From Micromonospora sp. NBC_00421 (GTDB taxonomy: Bacteria; Actinomycetota; Actinomycetes; Mycobacteriales; Micromonosporaceae): 64,000 nucleotides of DNA. The stretch spans positions 3,600,001 through 3,664,000 of the forward strand of contig NZ_CP107929.1 in NCBI RefSeq assembly GCF_036017915.1, in the 5' to 3' direction. Each line of letters begins with the position of its first letter. The first letter of the stretch is position 1. Shown piece by piece: positions 33,453 through 41,284 of the stretch. Position numbers and translations under genes: made by a program. Below the pieces are notes generated by a model. It ran no database searches, was not told the DNA's origin, and saw only the letters and a program-made list of their open reading frames with translations.

Positions 33453-34709
33453 ATGTCCAGGTTCCGCCGGACCGCCCTTGCGGCGATCCTCACCGTCGCC
33501 ACGGCCGCCCTGCCGGTCGCCGTCGGCCCACCCGCACCGGCCGCCGCCGCGCTGCCCACCGCCGCGGTCGCCCTCGGGGACAGCTTCATCAGCGGCGAGG
33601 GCGCCGGGGCGTACGCGCCGGTGACCGACCTCAACGGGACGGCCCAGCCCTTCCCGGGCTGGTCGGCGCCGAACAACAACGCCTACTTCTGCCACCGATC
33701 ACCGAACGCCTCACTGTTCAAGGCGGACCTGCCGGGCATCGCCGCCCGGTTCAACCTCGCCTGCTCCGGTGGCCAGCCCTACGACATCGCCAACGCCTCG
33801 GCCAGCCGGGCCAAGGGCCGGCAGGTCGCCGCCCAGCTCGACCAGCTCCGCGCGGTCGGGCAGACCCACGACATCGACCTGGTGCTGGTCGGCCTCGGCT
33901 CGAACAACAGCTCCTTCACCTTCGGCAGCGTCGCCGAGAAGTGCGCGAACCGGTTCATCGCCGACGCCTGGACCGGGTGGTGGGAGTTCTGGGCGTACCT
34001 GGGCGGGCCGGTGGAGCAGGAGCCCTGCTCGGACGCCGACCTGGCCACCGCCGCCCAGGTCAGCGCGGCCACCGCGGAGACCACGGCGGCGGTCCGGCAG
34101 ATCCTGACCACGCTCGACCAGATCGACGCCGACGGCCAGCACCGGATCGTCTTCCAGGACTACACCAACCCGTTGCCGCCGGAGCTGGCCTCGACCTACT
34201 GGGAGGAGGACAGCCGGGACGACACCCGGGACAAGTTCCGCGACCTGGGTGCCGAGCGGTACGCCGCCGGCTGCCCGATCCACCGGGCCAGCCTCGCCCC
34301 CGGCCAGCGCTTCTCGCAGGGCCTGGGCACCCTGGTCAACTCGGTACGCAGCACGCTGTCCGCCGAGTTCCCGGCCGCCGACCTGGTCTACCTCAACGTG
34401 CAGCGGGCCTTCGACGGCGCCCGGCTCTGCGAGTCGGCGGGCAGTCCCGGTAACGCGCTGGCCACCCCGATCCGGCTCCAGGACGGCACCTCTGGGGTCT
34501 TCGTCACCAGCCTCTCCGGCTACGACAAGCTGGACATCCAGCGGATCGCGAACACCTGCGGGACGTACTTCCAGACCTGCCAGGAGTCCTGGCACCCGAG
34601 CGCGGCCGGGCACCAGGTGCTCGGCCGGTGCCTGACCGGGGCGGCGGCTACCGCCGCCCGTACGGTCGCCTGCGTCCGGTCGACGGACGGCACCGTCCGG
34701 GTCAGCTGA
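33453..34709 (+). CDS. Secreted SGNH/GDSL-family hydrolase (lipase/esterase-like)
   Basis: A 418-residue exported protein. A Sec signal peptide (MSRFRRTALAAILTVATAAL..., cleavage near AAAA 30-33) is followed by VALGDSFISGEG with nucleophile Ser44. LVGLGSNNSS is block III, and WHPSAAGHQVLG near the C-terminus carries the Asp/His-type block V (here W-H-P-S-x-x-G-H). Several Cys pairs suggest disulfides in the exported fold. ATG 33453 has GGGGGA 5 nt upstream. An in-frame GTG at 33411 would add 14 residues. It converges on the nsrR-like gene, and both probably stop at the hairpin 34716-34754. Confidence 0.85.
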   Translation: MSRFRRTALAAILTVATAALPVAVGPPAPAAAALPTAAVALGDSFISGEGAGAYAPVTDLNGTAQPFPGWSAPNNNAYFCHRSPNASLFKADLPGIAARFNLACSGGQPYDIANASASRAKGRQVAAQLDQLRAVGQTHDIDLVLVGLGSNNSSFTFGSVAEKCANRFIADAWTGWWEFWAYLGGPVEQEPCSDADLATAAQVSAATAETTAAVRQILTTLDQIDADGQHRIVFQDYTNPLPPELASTYWEEDSRDDTRDKFRDLGAERYAAGCPIHRASLAPGQRFSQGLGTLVNSVRSTLSAEFPAADLVYLNVQRAFDGARLCESAGSPGNALATPIRLQDGTSGVFVTSLSGYDKLDIQRIANTCGTYFQTCQESWHPSAAGHQVLGRCLTGAAATAARTVACVRSTDGTVRVS

Positions 34710-34715
34710 ACCGAC

Positions 34716-34754
34716 GGCCGGTGGGGGCGACCCGGGTGGTCGCCCCCACCGGCC
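34716..34754. terminator. Bidirectional hairpin terminator
   Basis: A perfect 17-bp stem (34716-34732 with 34738-34754, core GGTGGGGGCGACC) closes a 5-nt loop. It lies 7 bp after the SGNH hydrolase stop and 9 bp from the stop of the convergent regulator gene. There is no U-tract. Confidence 0.85.
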
Positions 34755-34762
34755 GGACCGTC

Positions 34763-35218
34763 TCAGGTCGCCGTCGCTCCCGTCGCCGCAGCGGGTGGGG
34801 CCAGGGTGAGCAGCACGGCGGCCGTCGGGTCGTCGACCAGGTCGTCCAGCGGCACCTCGTCGAGGACGGCGAGGAAGGCCGCCTGGGCGCGGCGGAGCTG
34901 GACCCGCAGGCGGCAGCCGGCGCGCAGCGCACAGCCGGACTCCTCGCAGGAGACCACCTCCCCCTCCCCCTCGAAGGCGCGCACCACCCGCCCGACGGTG
35001 ATCCGCTCGGCCCCCTCGGCGAAGGCCACCCCGCCGGAGCGGCCCCGGACGGTGACCAGCACCCCGATCCGCTGCAACCGCTGCACCACCTTGGCCACGT
35101 GGCTGCGCGGCAGGTCGAGCCGGTCGGCCAACTCGTCGACGGTGGTCCGGGCCGACGCGGGAGCGACGAGCATGGCGATCCGCAGGGCCATGTCCGTCGA
35201 CCGGTTGAGCTTCACCAC
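34763..35218 (-). CDS. nsrR: Rrf2-family regulator, NsrR-type nitric-oxide sensor
   Basis: A 151-residue winged-helix protein. The N-terminus (KLNRSTDMALRIAMLVA) and the recognition helix region LPRSHVAKVVQRLQRIGVL are typical of NsrR/Rrf2. Cys91, Cys96 and Cys102 (CEESGCALRAGC) reproduce the C-x4-C-x5-C spacing of NsrR, which binds a NO-reactive Fe-S cluster. It normally represses hmp. Here a decayed hmp lies divergently at 35360, so its original target is lost and it may now regulate itself or distant genes. Confidence 0.82.
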   Translation of the reverse strand: MVKLNRSTDMALRIAMLVAPASARTTVDELADRLDLPRSHVAKVVQRLQRIGVLVTVRGRSGGVAFAEGAERITVGRVVRAFEGEGEVVSCEESGCALRAGCRLRVQLRRAQAAFLAVLDEVPLDDLVDDPTAAVLLTLAPPAAATGATAT

Positions 35219-35359
35219 CCGACCCTAGCCAGGGCAGTCGGCGGCGGACAGTGGCGGACGGCCGGGACCGCCGCGACCCCGGACGCGGGACTTTCGGCCC
35301 ATAAGCGGACTTTGAGATTCCTGTTTAGGTGTCCTCTGTAGCCAACAGGAGGAGGAGCC

Positions 35360-35881
35360 GTGCTCTCGGAGTCGTCAGCCGCCGTCGTCACCGCCACCCT
35401 GCCCGTGGTCCGGGCGCACGCCGACCAGATCACCGGCCGGATCGCGCACAAGCACGCCTCGCTCGGCATCACCGCCGGCCAGTACCCCCTTGTGGGTGTC
35501 GGCACCTGATGGCCGCCGTCGGCGAGGTGCTCGGCCCGGCGGTCACCCCGCAGGTCGCCGCCGCCTGGGACGAGGTGTACTGGTTGATGGCCTGCGAACT
35601 CGTCGCCCGGGAGTCCCGCCTGTACACCATCGCGGGGGTTGCCGGGGACGGCGCGGTGTGGCGCGACTGGCGAGTCGTCGAGGTGACCCCCGAGGCCACC
35701 GACGTCGTCTCGTTCACCCTCGTCCCGGCCGACGGCCGACCGGGTACGCCGGTTCACGTACGCCACGGCGGCGCTGGACCGGATCCGGGTCTGTTACTCC
35801 TGGCGACACTGGGCCGAGCAGCTTCCCGCCGTCTACTCCTCGGTGAGCGGTGTCGGTCAGGTCGCCCCGGCAGCCGCCTGA
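35360..35881 (+). pseudogene. hmp: Decayed flavohaemoglobin (nitric oxide dioxygenase) gene
   Basis: A good ribosome site (GGAGGAG) and GTG 35360 open the frame VLSESSAAVVTATLPVVRAH, the globin start of Hmp. About 50 residues are then missing, and the frame jumps to IAHKHASLGITAGQY, which keeps the proximal His. A frameshift near 35495-35503 brings a TGA at 35507-35509. In another frame HLMAAVGEVLGPAV and AAAWDEVYWLMA continue the globin, followed by the start of the FAD domain (WRVVEVTPEATDVVSFTL) to about 35745. The remaining FAD/NAD region is absent. The last 130 bp carry an unidentified tail ending at 35881. Confidence 0.85.
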
Positions 35882-35917
35882 CGTGGACCCGTTATTACCG
35901 GCCGGTAGGATAGGGCG

Positions 35918-36781
35918 GTGAGCGGGGACACGGAGTACACGCAGGAGTTCGTCGACGTCGACCGGGCCCGGCTCGGCATCCAGGTCTACCCGGAACCCGA
36001 CGGGGCGCCCGACGCTCCGGTGGTGGTGATCTGGCCGGCGATGGGGGTCCGGGCCCGGTACTACCGGCCGTTCGCCACCGCGCTACGCGACGCCGGCCTG
36101 GCGGTGATCGTCGCCGACCTGCGCGGCACCGGCGAGAGCACTCCCCCGCCGTCACGTGCCTGCCGGTACGGCTACCGGGAACTGGCCGCCGACGTCGGCG
36201 CGGTCCTCGACGCGCTGAAGCCCCGGCTGGACGGCCGCCCGACGCTGCTGCTGGGGCACTCCCTCGGCGGGCAGGCGGCCCTGCTGCACCTGGCCCTGCA
36301 CGGTGTCGACCGGGTCGACGGGCTCGCCCTGCTCGCCGTCGGTGTCCCGTACTGGCGCAGCTATCCGGGCCTACGCGGGTACGGCGTCCTGCCGTACACC
36401 CAGGGGATCGCGGCGGTCGCCGGCGCGCTCGGGGTCTGGCCGGGTTGGGGGTTCGGCGGCCGGCAGGCGCGCGGGGTGATCCGGGACTGGGCGCGCACCG
36501 CCCGGACCGGCCGCTTCCCCACCCTGGACGGGGTGGACAGCGAGGCGGCGGTGGGCCGGTTGACCGTGCCGGTGCTTGCGGTAAGCGTCGACGACGACCA
36601 GTACACCCCGCACCCGACCGTCGACCACCTCTGCGCCAAGCTCACCGCCGCGCCGGTCACCCGTCACCGGTACACGGCGACCGAGGCGGGCGCCCCGCTG
36701 GACCACTTCCGGTGGGTCCGGGCCGGGCTGCCGTTGACCCGCCGGGTGGCCGACTTCGCGGCGGGCCTGCCCCGCCGCTGA
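35918..36781 (+). CDS. Alpha/beta hydrolase family protein
   Basis: A 287-residue enzyme. The oxyanion region is IWPAMGVRARYYRPFA, the strand before it is VIVADLRGTGES, and the nucleophile elbow is LLGHSLGGQAAL. Likely acid and base residues are the Asp in VSVDDDQYTP and the His in LDHFRWV. The substrate is not indicated. Similar stand-alone hydrolases are common in actinomycetes. GTG 35918 follows the hmp remnant by 37 bp and may use its old promoter region. Confidence 0.8.
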   Translation: MSGDTEYTQEFVDVDRARLGIQVYPEPDGAPDAPVVVIWPAMGVRARYYRPFATALRDAGLAVIVADLRGTGESTPPPSRACRYGYRELAADVGAVLDALKPRLDGRPTLLLGHSLGGQAALLHLALHGVDRVDGLALLAVGVPYWRSYPGLRGYGVLPYTQGIAAVAGALGVWPGWGFGGRQARGVIRDWARTARTGRFPTLDGVDSEAAVGRLTVPVLAVSVDDDQYTPHPTVDHLCAKLTAAPVTRHRYTATEAGAPLDHFRWVRAGLPLTRRVADFAAGLPRR

Positions 36782-36930
36782 CCTGCACCGGACGGCCGGG
36801 GCCACCCCGCCGCTGGTCCCCGCCGGGAGCACGTCGGGCGGCTCCGCCGGTGGGTCGCCCGGAAGTCGGGCGCGTAGCCGCCGCCGGGACGGGTATGCCG
36901 CTGCGCCCGAACACGGTGGAGGGGGATCAG

Positions 36931-37554
36931 ATGTCCGAACGACACACCGCACTGCGCTCGATGCACGATCTGGGCCTGGCGGCCTGGTTCGGTGGCTCCC
37001 TGATGGGAGCGCTGGGCGTCAACGGAGCGGCGGCACGGATCAGCGACTCGACCCAACGGCTCCCGGTGGCCTCGGCCGGCTGGGCCCGGTGGACCCCGGT
37101 CAACGCGGCCGCGATCGGCGCGCACCTGGCCGGCGCGGTGGGCGAACTGGCCACCGAGAGCCCCCGGATGATGGCCCAGTCCGGGGTGGGTCGGATGAGC
37201 GCGGTGAAGACGGCGCTGACCGTCGGCGCGCTCGCGGCGACCGGCTACAGCCGGTTGGTCGGCATGAAGTTGCAGAACGCCGGCAACACGCCGGTCTCGG
37301 GGACCACCGAGCCCAACTACCAGACGCCCACCGAGGTGGCGCACCGGCAGCGGCAGATGCGGGTCCTCCAGTGGACCATCCCGGCGTTGACCGGGGCCCT
37401 GGTGGTGGTCACGGCGTACATGGGCGAGCAGCAGAAGCCCGGCCAGGTGTTCCGGGGGATGCTCGGGCGTGCCGGTGGGTTGATGGGCGCCCCGGCGACG
37501 ATGGGCCGGCTGGCCGCCACGGGGGCCCGTCGGCGGATGGCGATGGCCAGCTGA
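36931..37554 (+). CDS. Hypothetical membrane protein
   Basis: A 207-residue unrecognised protein with about four hydrophobic stretches (for example LAAWFGGSLMGALGV, AAIGAHLAGAVGEL, AVKTALTVGALAATG, LQWTIPALTGALVVVTAYM). The C-terminal third is Arg/Gly-rich (MLGRAGGLMGAPATMGRLAATGARRR). ATG 36931 is preceded by GGAGGGGGAT. It looks like an actinobacterial small integral membrane protein. No partner gene is obvious. Confidence 0.7.
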   Translation: MSERHTALRSMHDLGLAAWFGGSLMGALGVNGAAARISDSTQRLPVASAGWARWTPVNAAAIGAHLAGAVGELATESPRMMAQSGVGRMSAVKTALTVGALAATGYSRLVGMKLQNAGNTPVSGTTEPNYQTPTEVAHRQRQMRVLQWTIPALTGALVVVTAYMGEQQKPGQVFRGMLGRAGGLMGAPATMGRLAATGARRRMAMAS

Positions 37555-37571
37555 CCGTCGGGCCGGGACCG

Positions 37572-37621
37572 GCCGGTGCGGGACCTGCCGTCGCGCCGTC
37601 GACGGCGCGCCCCGCACCGGC
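37572..37621. terminator. Hairpin with nested palindrome between convergent genes
   Basis: Arms GCCGGTGCGGG (37572-37582) and CCCGCACCGGC (37611-37621) pair perfectly and enclose an 18-bp perfect palindrome (CGCGCCGTCGACGGCGCG). It lies between stops at 37554 and 37696, so it can serve both strands. Confidence 0.6.
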
Positions 37622-37695
37622 AGGTCGGCGAGCGGGGCGGGTGCCTCACCGGGTCGGTGACCCGGGGTGCGCCACCGTGGGGCGGTGAACCCGGG

Positions 37696-38592
37696 TCAGT
37701 GGCTGGCCGCCGTCGTCGTGGACACCACCCCGAGCAGTTCCGCAAGCCGGGCGGCGTCCCGCTGGGCCTGCCCCGCGCAGCAGTTGTTGAACAGCACGTG
37801 CAGCTCCCCGGACCGGTCGGCCAGGTCTGCCAGCAGGTCGGCCCACCGGCGCAGTTCGTCGTCGGCGTAGGCGTACCGGAACCGGTCCTCCTTGCTGCCG
37901 TCCGCCCAGTGCGCGCTGTGACCGTGCATCCGGACCAGCACCGGCTCGGCCGTACCGACCATGATCGGCGGCACCGAGGAGGGGTGGCCCTGCGGCATGT
38001 CGACGCAGACCAGACTGAGGTCGCGGTCGCGCAGGAAGGTCACCGTCTCGGCCGCCGCCACCCCGTCGAACCAGGACCCGTGGCGCAGTTCCACCGCGAC
38101 CCGCCACGGCCGGCACCGGTCGGCCAACTCCTCGATCCGCCGCCGGGCGCCGGCGCTGCGCACCAGCCACGGCGGGAACTGCAACAACACCGCGCCGAGC
38201 CGGTCGGCCGCCGCGAGCGGCTCCAGCGCCGCCCGGAACCGGCTCCACAGCTCGTCGTACGACGCCTCGGGCAGGTCCCGGCGGCGGATCCGGGACGGCC
38301 CGGTGGCCGGTCGCAGGTCCCTCGGCAGCACCTGCACCGGGGTCGGGTGGCCGGTGAAGAGGCTGAACGCCTTGACGTCGAAGGTGAAACCCGGCGGGGT
38401 GGCCGCCGCCCATCCGCTTGTGGTCTCCGGCACCGGGACGGCGTAGTACGAGGTGTCCACCTCGACCAGTCCGAACTGCCCGGCGTACCAGCCGAGCCGC
38501 TGGGCGGGGGTGCGTGCCGACCGGGGATACCAGCCGGCGCGCAGCAGTGTCTGATCCGCCCAGGACGAGGTGCCCACCCTGATCACTCCCAT
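37696..38592 (-). CDS. DUF72 family protein (YecE-like TIM barrel)
   Basis: A 298-residue protein of the DUF72 family. The start IRVGTSSWADQTLL and then VEVDTSYYAVP are the conserved first strands. LLQFPPWL, VAVELRHGSWF and VLFNNCCAG follow the family order. The structure is a TIM barrel with no experimentally assigned reaction, and some members are proposed to be nuclease- or sugar-related. ATG 38592 begins MGVIRVGT. It is divergent from the DinB-like gene with a 123-bp gap. Confidence 0.85.
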   Translation of the reverse strand: MGVIRVGTSSWADQTLLRAGWYPRSARTPAQRLGWYAGQFGLVEVDTSYYAVPVPETTSGWAAATPPGFTFDVKAFSLFTGHPTPVQVLPRDLRPATGPSRIRRRDLPEASYDELWSRFRAALEPLAAADRLGAVLLQFPPWLVRSAGARRRIEELADRCRPWRVAVELRHGSWFDGVAAAETVTFLRDRDLSLVCVDMPQGHPSSVPPIMVGTAEPVLVRMHGHSAHWADGSKEDRFRYAYADDELRRWADLLADLADRSGELHVLFNNCCAGQAQRDAARLAELLGVVSTTTAASH

Positions 38593-38715
38593 GTGGTCCA
38601 GTCCACCGCCCGGCCGCCGGATCGGCAACCGCTGGCGTCGGGTGTGGCCCACCGGATTGTCGGGGGGTGGCCCTAGCGTGGCCTTCGACGACATCGACCA
38701 CGGAGGCAGGCGGAG

Positions 38716-39222
38716 ATGACCACTTCGGAACGGGTGCTCACCGGCGAACGGGCCGACCTGGCGCAGACCATCGGCCTGCACCGCGGCTTTCTACGACACA
38801 CCGTGCGCGGGTTGACCGACGCGCAGGCGGCTACCCGCAGCACCGTCAGCGAGCTGTGCCTGGGCGGCCTGGTCAAGCACGTGACCGCGGTGGAGCAGCG
38901 GTGGGCGCGGTTCATGGTCGGCGGGGCCGGGGCGATGGAGAGCGTGCCGGTCGACTGGGCCGGTCTGTTCCGGATGTCCGACGACGACACCCTGGCCGGT
39001 CTGCTCGACGGCTACGCCGAGACCGCCGCCCACACCGACGAACTGATCGCCACCCTCGACCTGGACGTGAGCCATCCGCTGCCGGAGGCGCCCTGGTTCA
39101 CGCCGGGCGCGAGCTGGTCGGTGCGACGGACGCTGCTGCACGTGATCGCGGAGACCGCCCAGCACGCCGGGCACGCCGACATCATCCGCGAGTCGATCGA
39201 CGGCGCGAAGACGATGGGCTGA
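38716..39222 (+). CDS. DinB/DUF664-like four-helix protein
   Basis: A 168-residue protein. The pattern SELCLGGLVKHVTAVEQRW places a metal-ligand His, and LLHVIAETAQHAGHADIIRE has the typical C-terminal His pair of the DinB/YfiT superfamily. Some relatives use mycothiol or other thiols as cosubstrates (MST family), but the reaction here is unknown. ATG 38716 follows GGAGGCAGGCGGAG. A second such protein is at 43803-44309. Confidence 0.82.
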   Translation: MTTSERVLTGERADLAQTIGLHRGFLRHTVRGLTDAQAATRSTVSELCLGGLVKHVTAVEQRWARFMVGGAGAMESVPVDWAGLFRMSDDDTLAGLLDGYAETAAHTDELIATLDLDVSHPLPEAPWFTPGASWSVRRTLLHVIAETAQHAGHADIIRESIDGAKTMG

Positions 39223-39231
39223 CCCGGCCGG

Positions 39232-40278
39232 TCAACGGGGGCGGTCGACGACGTAGCGGGTCAGTCCGAGCAGGAACCGGCCGTCCTCGGTGCCGGCCCG
39301 GTCGCCGAGCGCTGCCTGTGCCTCGGCCGACGCCGCGTCGGCCAGCTCGCGGGCGCAGCGGCGGGCCACCTCCACGCTGTCGTACGCCATCAGCCGGCGG
39401 TGCAGCCAGCGCACCTCGGTGGCGGTGCGGTCGGCGCGTGGGGTGCCCAGGAAGGCGACCGTCCGCTCCCGTTCCCCGGTGGTGCACCGCCCCAGGAAGT
39501 CGATGAGGATCAGGGTGCGCTTGCCCTCCCACAGGTCACCGGCGATCTCCTTGCCGTAGGCCGCGTACTCCCCCACCAGGTTCAACACGTCGTCGGTGAT
39601 CTGGAAGGCCGCGCCGAGATACCAGCCGTAGCGGTCCAGCCGGTCCCGACGCAGCCGACCGTCGCCGGCCGCCAGGATGCCGGTGCGGCAGGGATAGATG
39701 CAGGTGTACCAGGAGGTCTTCTTCAGACACATCCGGTAGTAGTCGTCGGGGGTGAGGTCGCAGGCGTTGTCCCGGATCCAACCGATCTCGATCGCCTGGC
39801 CCTCCAGCGAGTGGCGCAGCATCAGCCGGCTCTCCTCGACCAGTTGCCAGGCGGCGCCGGAGCCGAGGCCGTCCCGGTTGGCCAGCAGCCGGTCCAGGGC
39901 GAGCAGGTTGGTCATGTTGCCGACGTTGAGGGCCACCCCGACGCCGTACTGGGCGGGCAGGGTGGGTGCGCCACGCCGCTGTTCACTGCCGTCCTGGATG
40001 TCGTCGTGGATGAGGAAGGCGTTGTGGAACAACTCGACGGTGGTGGCCACGTTGACCGCCGCCTCGTCGACCTCGGTGCCGTCCCCGGCGAGCCGGCAGG
40101 CGGCCAGGCAGAGCGCCGCCCGGAGCCCCTTGCCGGCGCGGCGCGGATAGTCGGCGACCAGGTCGTAGAGGTAGCGGGGGCCACCGGTGGGCAGGTGGGC
40201 CAGCAGGGTCGCCATGGTGCGGGTCCGGTAGCGGTCCAGCACCTCCTCGACCTGGTCGTCGAGGCCGGGGGAAGTCAT
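39232..40278 (-). CDS. Polyprenyl (isoprenyl diphosphate) synthetase
   Basis: A 348-residue all-helical enzyme. The first Asp-rich motif is HDDIQD (Asp92, Asp93, Asp96), followed by RRGAPTL. The second is ITDDVLN, where Asn233 replaces the third Asp of the usual DDxxD. It would elongate allylic diphosphates with isopentenyl diphosphate. Chain length cannot be read with certainty. No phytoene or terpene cyclase gene is adjacent, so it may serve quinones or a carrier lipid. ATG 40278 gives the best length. The upstream gene's stop lies 4 bp away, so the two are probably cotranscribed. Confidence 0.85.
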   Translation of the reverse strand: MTSPGLDDQVEEVLDRYRTRTMATLLAHLPTGGPRYLYDLVADYPRRAGKGLRAALCLAACRLAGDGTEVDEAAVNVATTVELFHNAFLIHDDIQDGSEQRRGAPTLPAQYGVGVALNVGNMTNLLALDRLLANRDGLGSGAAWQLVEESRLMLRHSLEGQAIEIGWIRDNACDLTPDDYYRMCLKKTSWYTCIYPCRTGILAAGDGRLRRDRLDRYGWYLGAAFQITDDVLNLVGEYAAYGKEIAGDLWEGKRTLILIDFLGRCTTGERERTVAFLGTPRADRTATEVRWLHRRLMAYDSVEVARRCARELADAASAEAQAALGDRAGTEDGRFLLGLTRYVVDRPR

Positions 40279-40282
40279 CGGC

Positions 40283-40753
40283 TCAGGACACCGGGCCGGG
40301 CTCGCCACCGGCCGGCGGAGCCCCGGCAGGCCGCCGGACGCGTGCCGGGCCCGCACCGGAGGCCGTCGGGTGGCCCTGCTGGGACACCCGCTCGATCAGC
40401 CCGTTGGCCAGTTCCGGGGCGAGCCGGGCCAGGTCGATCAGGCTGTCCAGCACGTCGTGCGCGTCGGCGGCGTAGCGGCGGGTCAGCTCGCCGCGCTCAC
40501 CGTCGGCCGGCAGTTGGGCGACCACCATGTCGATGAGCGAGTGGGTGTCCTTGCGGACCCGGCCGGACACCTCGTCGAAGGCGGCCGGGTCGACCCGCCG
40601 GTCGGCGGTGAGCTTCTCCTGGAGGCGGCGGGCGCTGGCGATGCCGGCGGACAGCTCCTCCTCCAGCACCGACGCCGCCCGGGTGACGGCGGCGGACATC
40701 TCGTCGCCGACCTGATCAAAACGCTCGTCACTGTGCGTGTCGCGTCCTGGCAT
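40283..40753 (-). CDS. Hypothetical coiled-coil protein
   Basis: A 156-residue hydrophilic protein with heptad-like helices (AVTRAASVLEEELSAGIASARRLQEKL). Charged segments follow, and the tail is Pro/Gly-rich. I do not recognise a family. It precedes the polyprenyl synthetase gene with 4 bp between them, so they share a transcript. ATG 40753 starts MPGRDTHSDERFD. An in-frame start further up exists but lacks support. Confidence 0.6.
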   Translation of the reverse strand: MPGRDTHSDERFDQVGDEMSAAVTRAASVLEEELSAGIASARRLQEKLTADRRVDPAAFDEVSGRVRKDTHSLIDMVVAQLPADGERGELTRRYAADAHDVLDSLIDLARLAPELANGLIERVSQQGHPTASGAGPARVRRPAGAPPAGGEPGPVS

Positions 40754-40937
40754 GGTGTCAGCCTCCCTCGATGCAGCGTGTCCAGCGGAGTCTGACACCG
40801 AAACGAACCGGACCGTCACTTACTGTAGGGATGCCGACGGACTTTTCGCCGTTACCACCCGGGCCTGGTGTGATCGGGGCCACCGGCACCCGTGCCGGCG
40901 TGACGCCCCACCCGGGGGTGGCGCTGAGGAACACGAG

Positions 40938-41201
40938 ATGACCCGACATCCCCTGGACCCGGAAACCGCCGAGCGGCTGCTCAGCGGGCCGGTCGCCGGG
41001 CCGGCGGACGACCTCGGGGCACTCCTGGCGGCGGTCCGCGCCGCACCGCACCCGGCCGAACTGCGCGGGGAGCCGGCCGCGATGTCGGCGTTCCGGGCAG
41101 CTCGGGCCGGCCTCCTCCGGGCGACATCGTCCACACCTCGCGCCCCGGCCGACGGGTCCCCGTCCCTGCCCGGCGGTGCGCTCCCCGCCGAGCCGTCGTG
41201 A
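40938..41201 (+). CDS. Small hypothetical protein resembling the N-terminus of anti-sigma-like membrane proteins
   Basis: An 87-residue protein starting MTRHPLDPETAERLL. This opening and the FRAARAGLL block recall the cytoplasmic N-terminus of actinomycete membrane proteins encoded beside ECF sigma factors. Here the expected membrane part is missing and a stop comes after a Pro/Ser-rich tail. No sigma gene is present. It may be a truncated remnant. ATG 40938 has GAGGA about 10 nt upstream. Confidence 0.5.
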   Translation: MTRHPLDPETAERLLSGPVAGPADDLGALLAAVRAAPHPAELRGEPAAMSAFRAARAGLLRATSSTPRAPADGSPSLPGGALPAEPS

Positions 41202-41284
41202 TCAGCGTGCCGGCCGGGATCCGGGTGCCGTGCCCGGGATCGGGCGCATCGCGCTCCGGCCCCGCCACCCGGCCGGTCTCACCG

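Noticed and set aside
35753..35881. 42-codon frame FTYATAALDRIRV... as an independent gene or as the Hmp C-terminus
   Set aside because: It lacks a start codon and does not resemble the Hmp NAD domain. It is probably debris of another gene, but I could not identify it.
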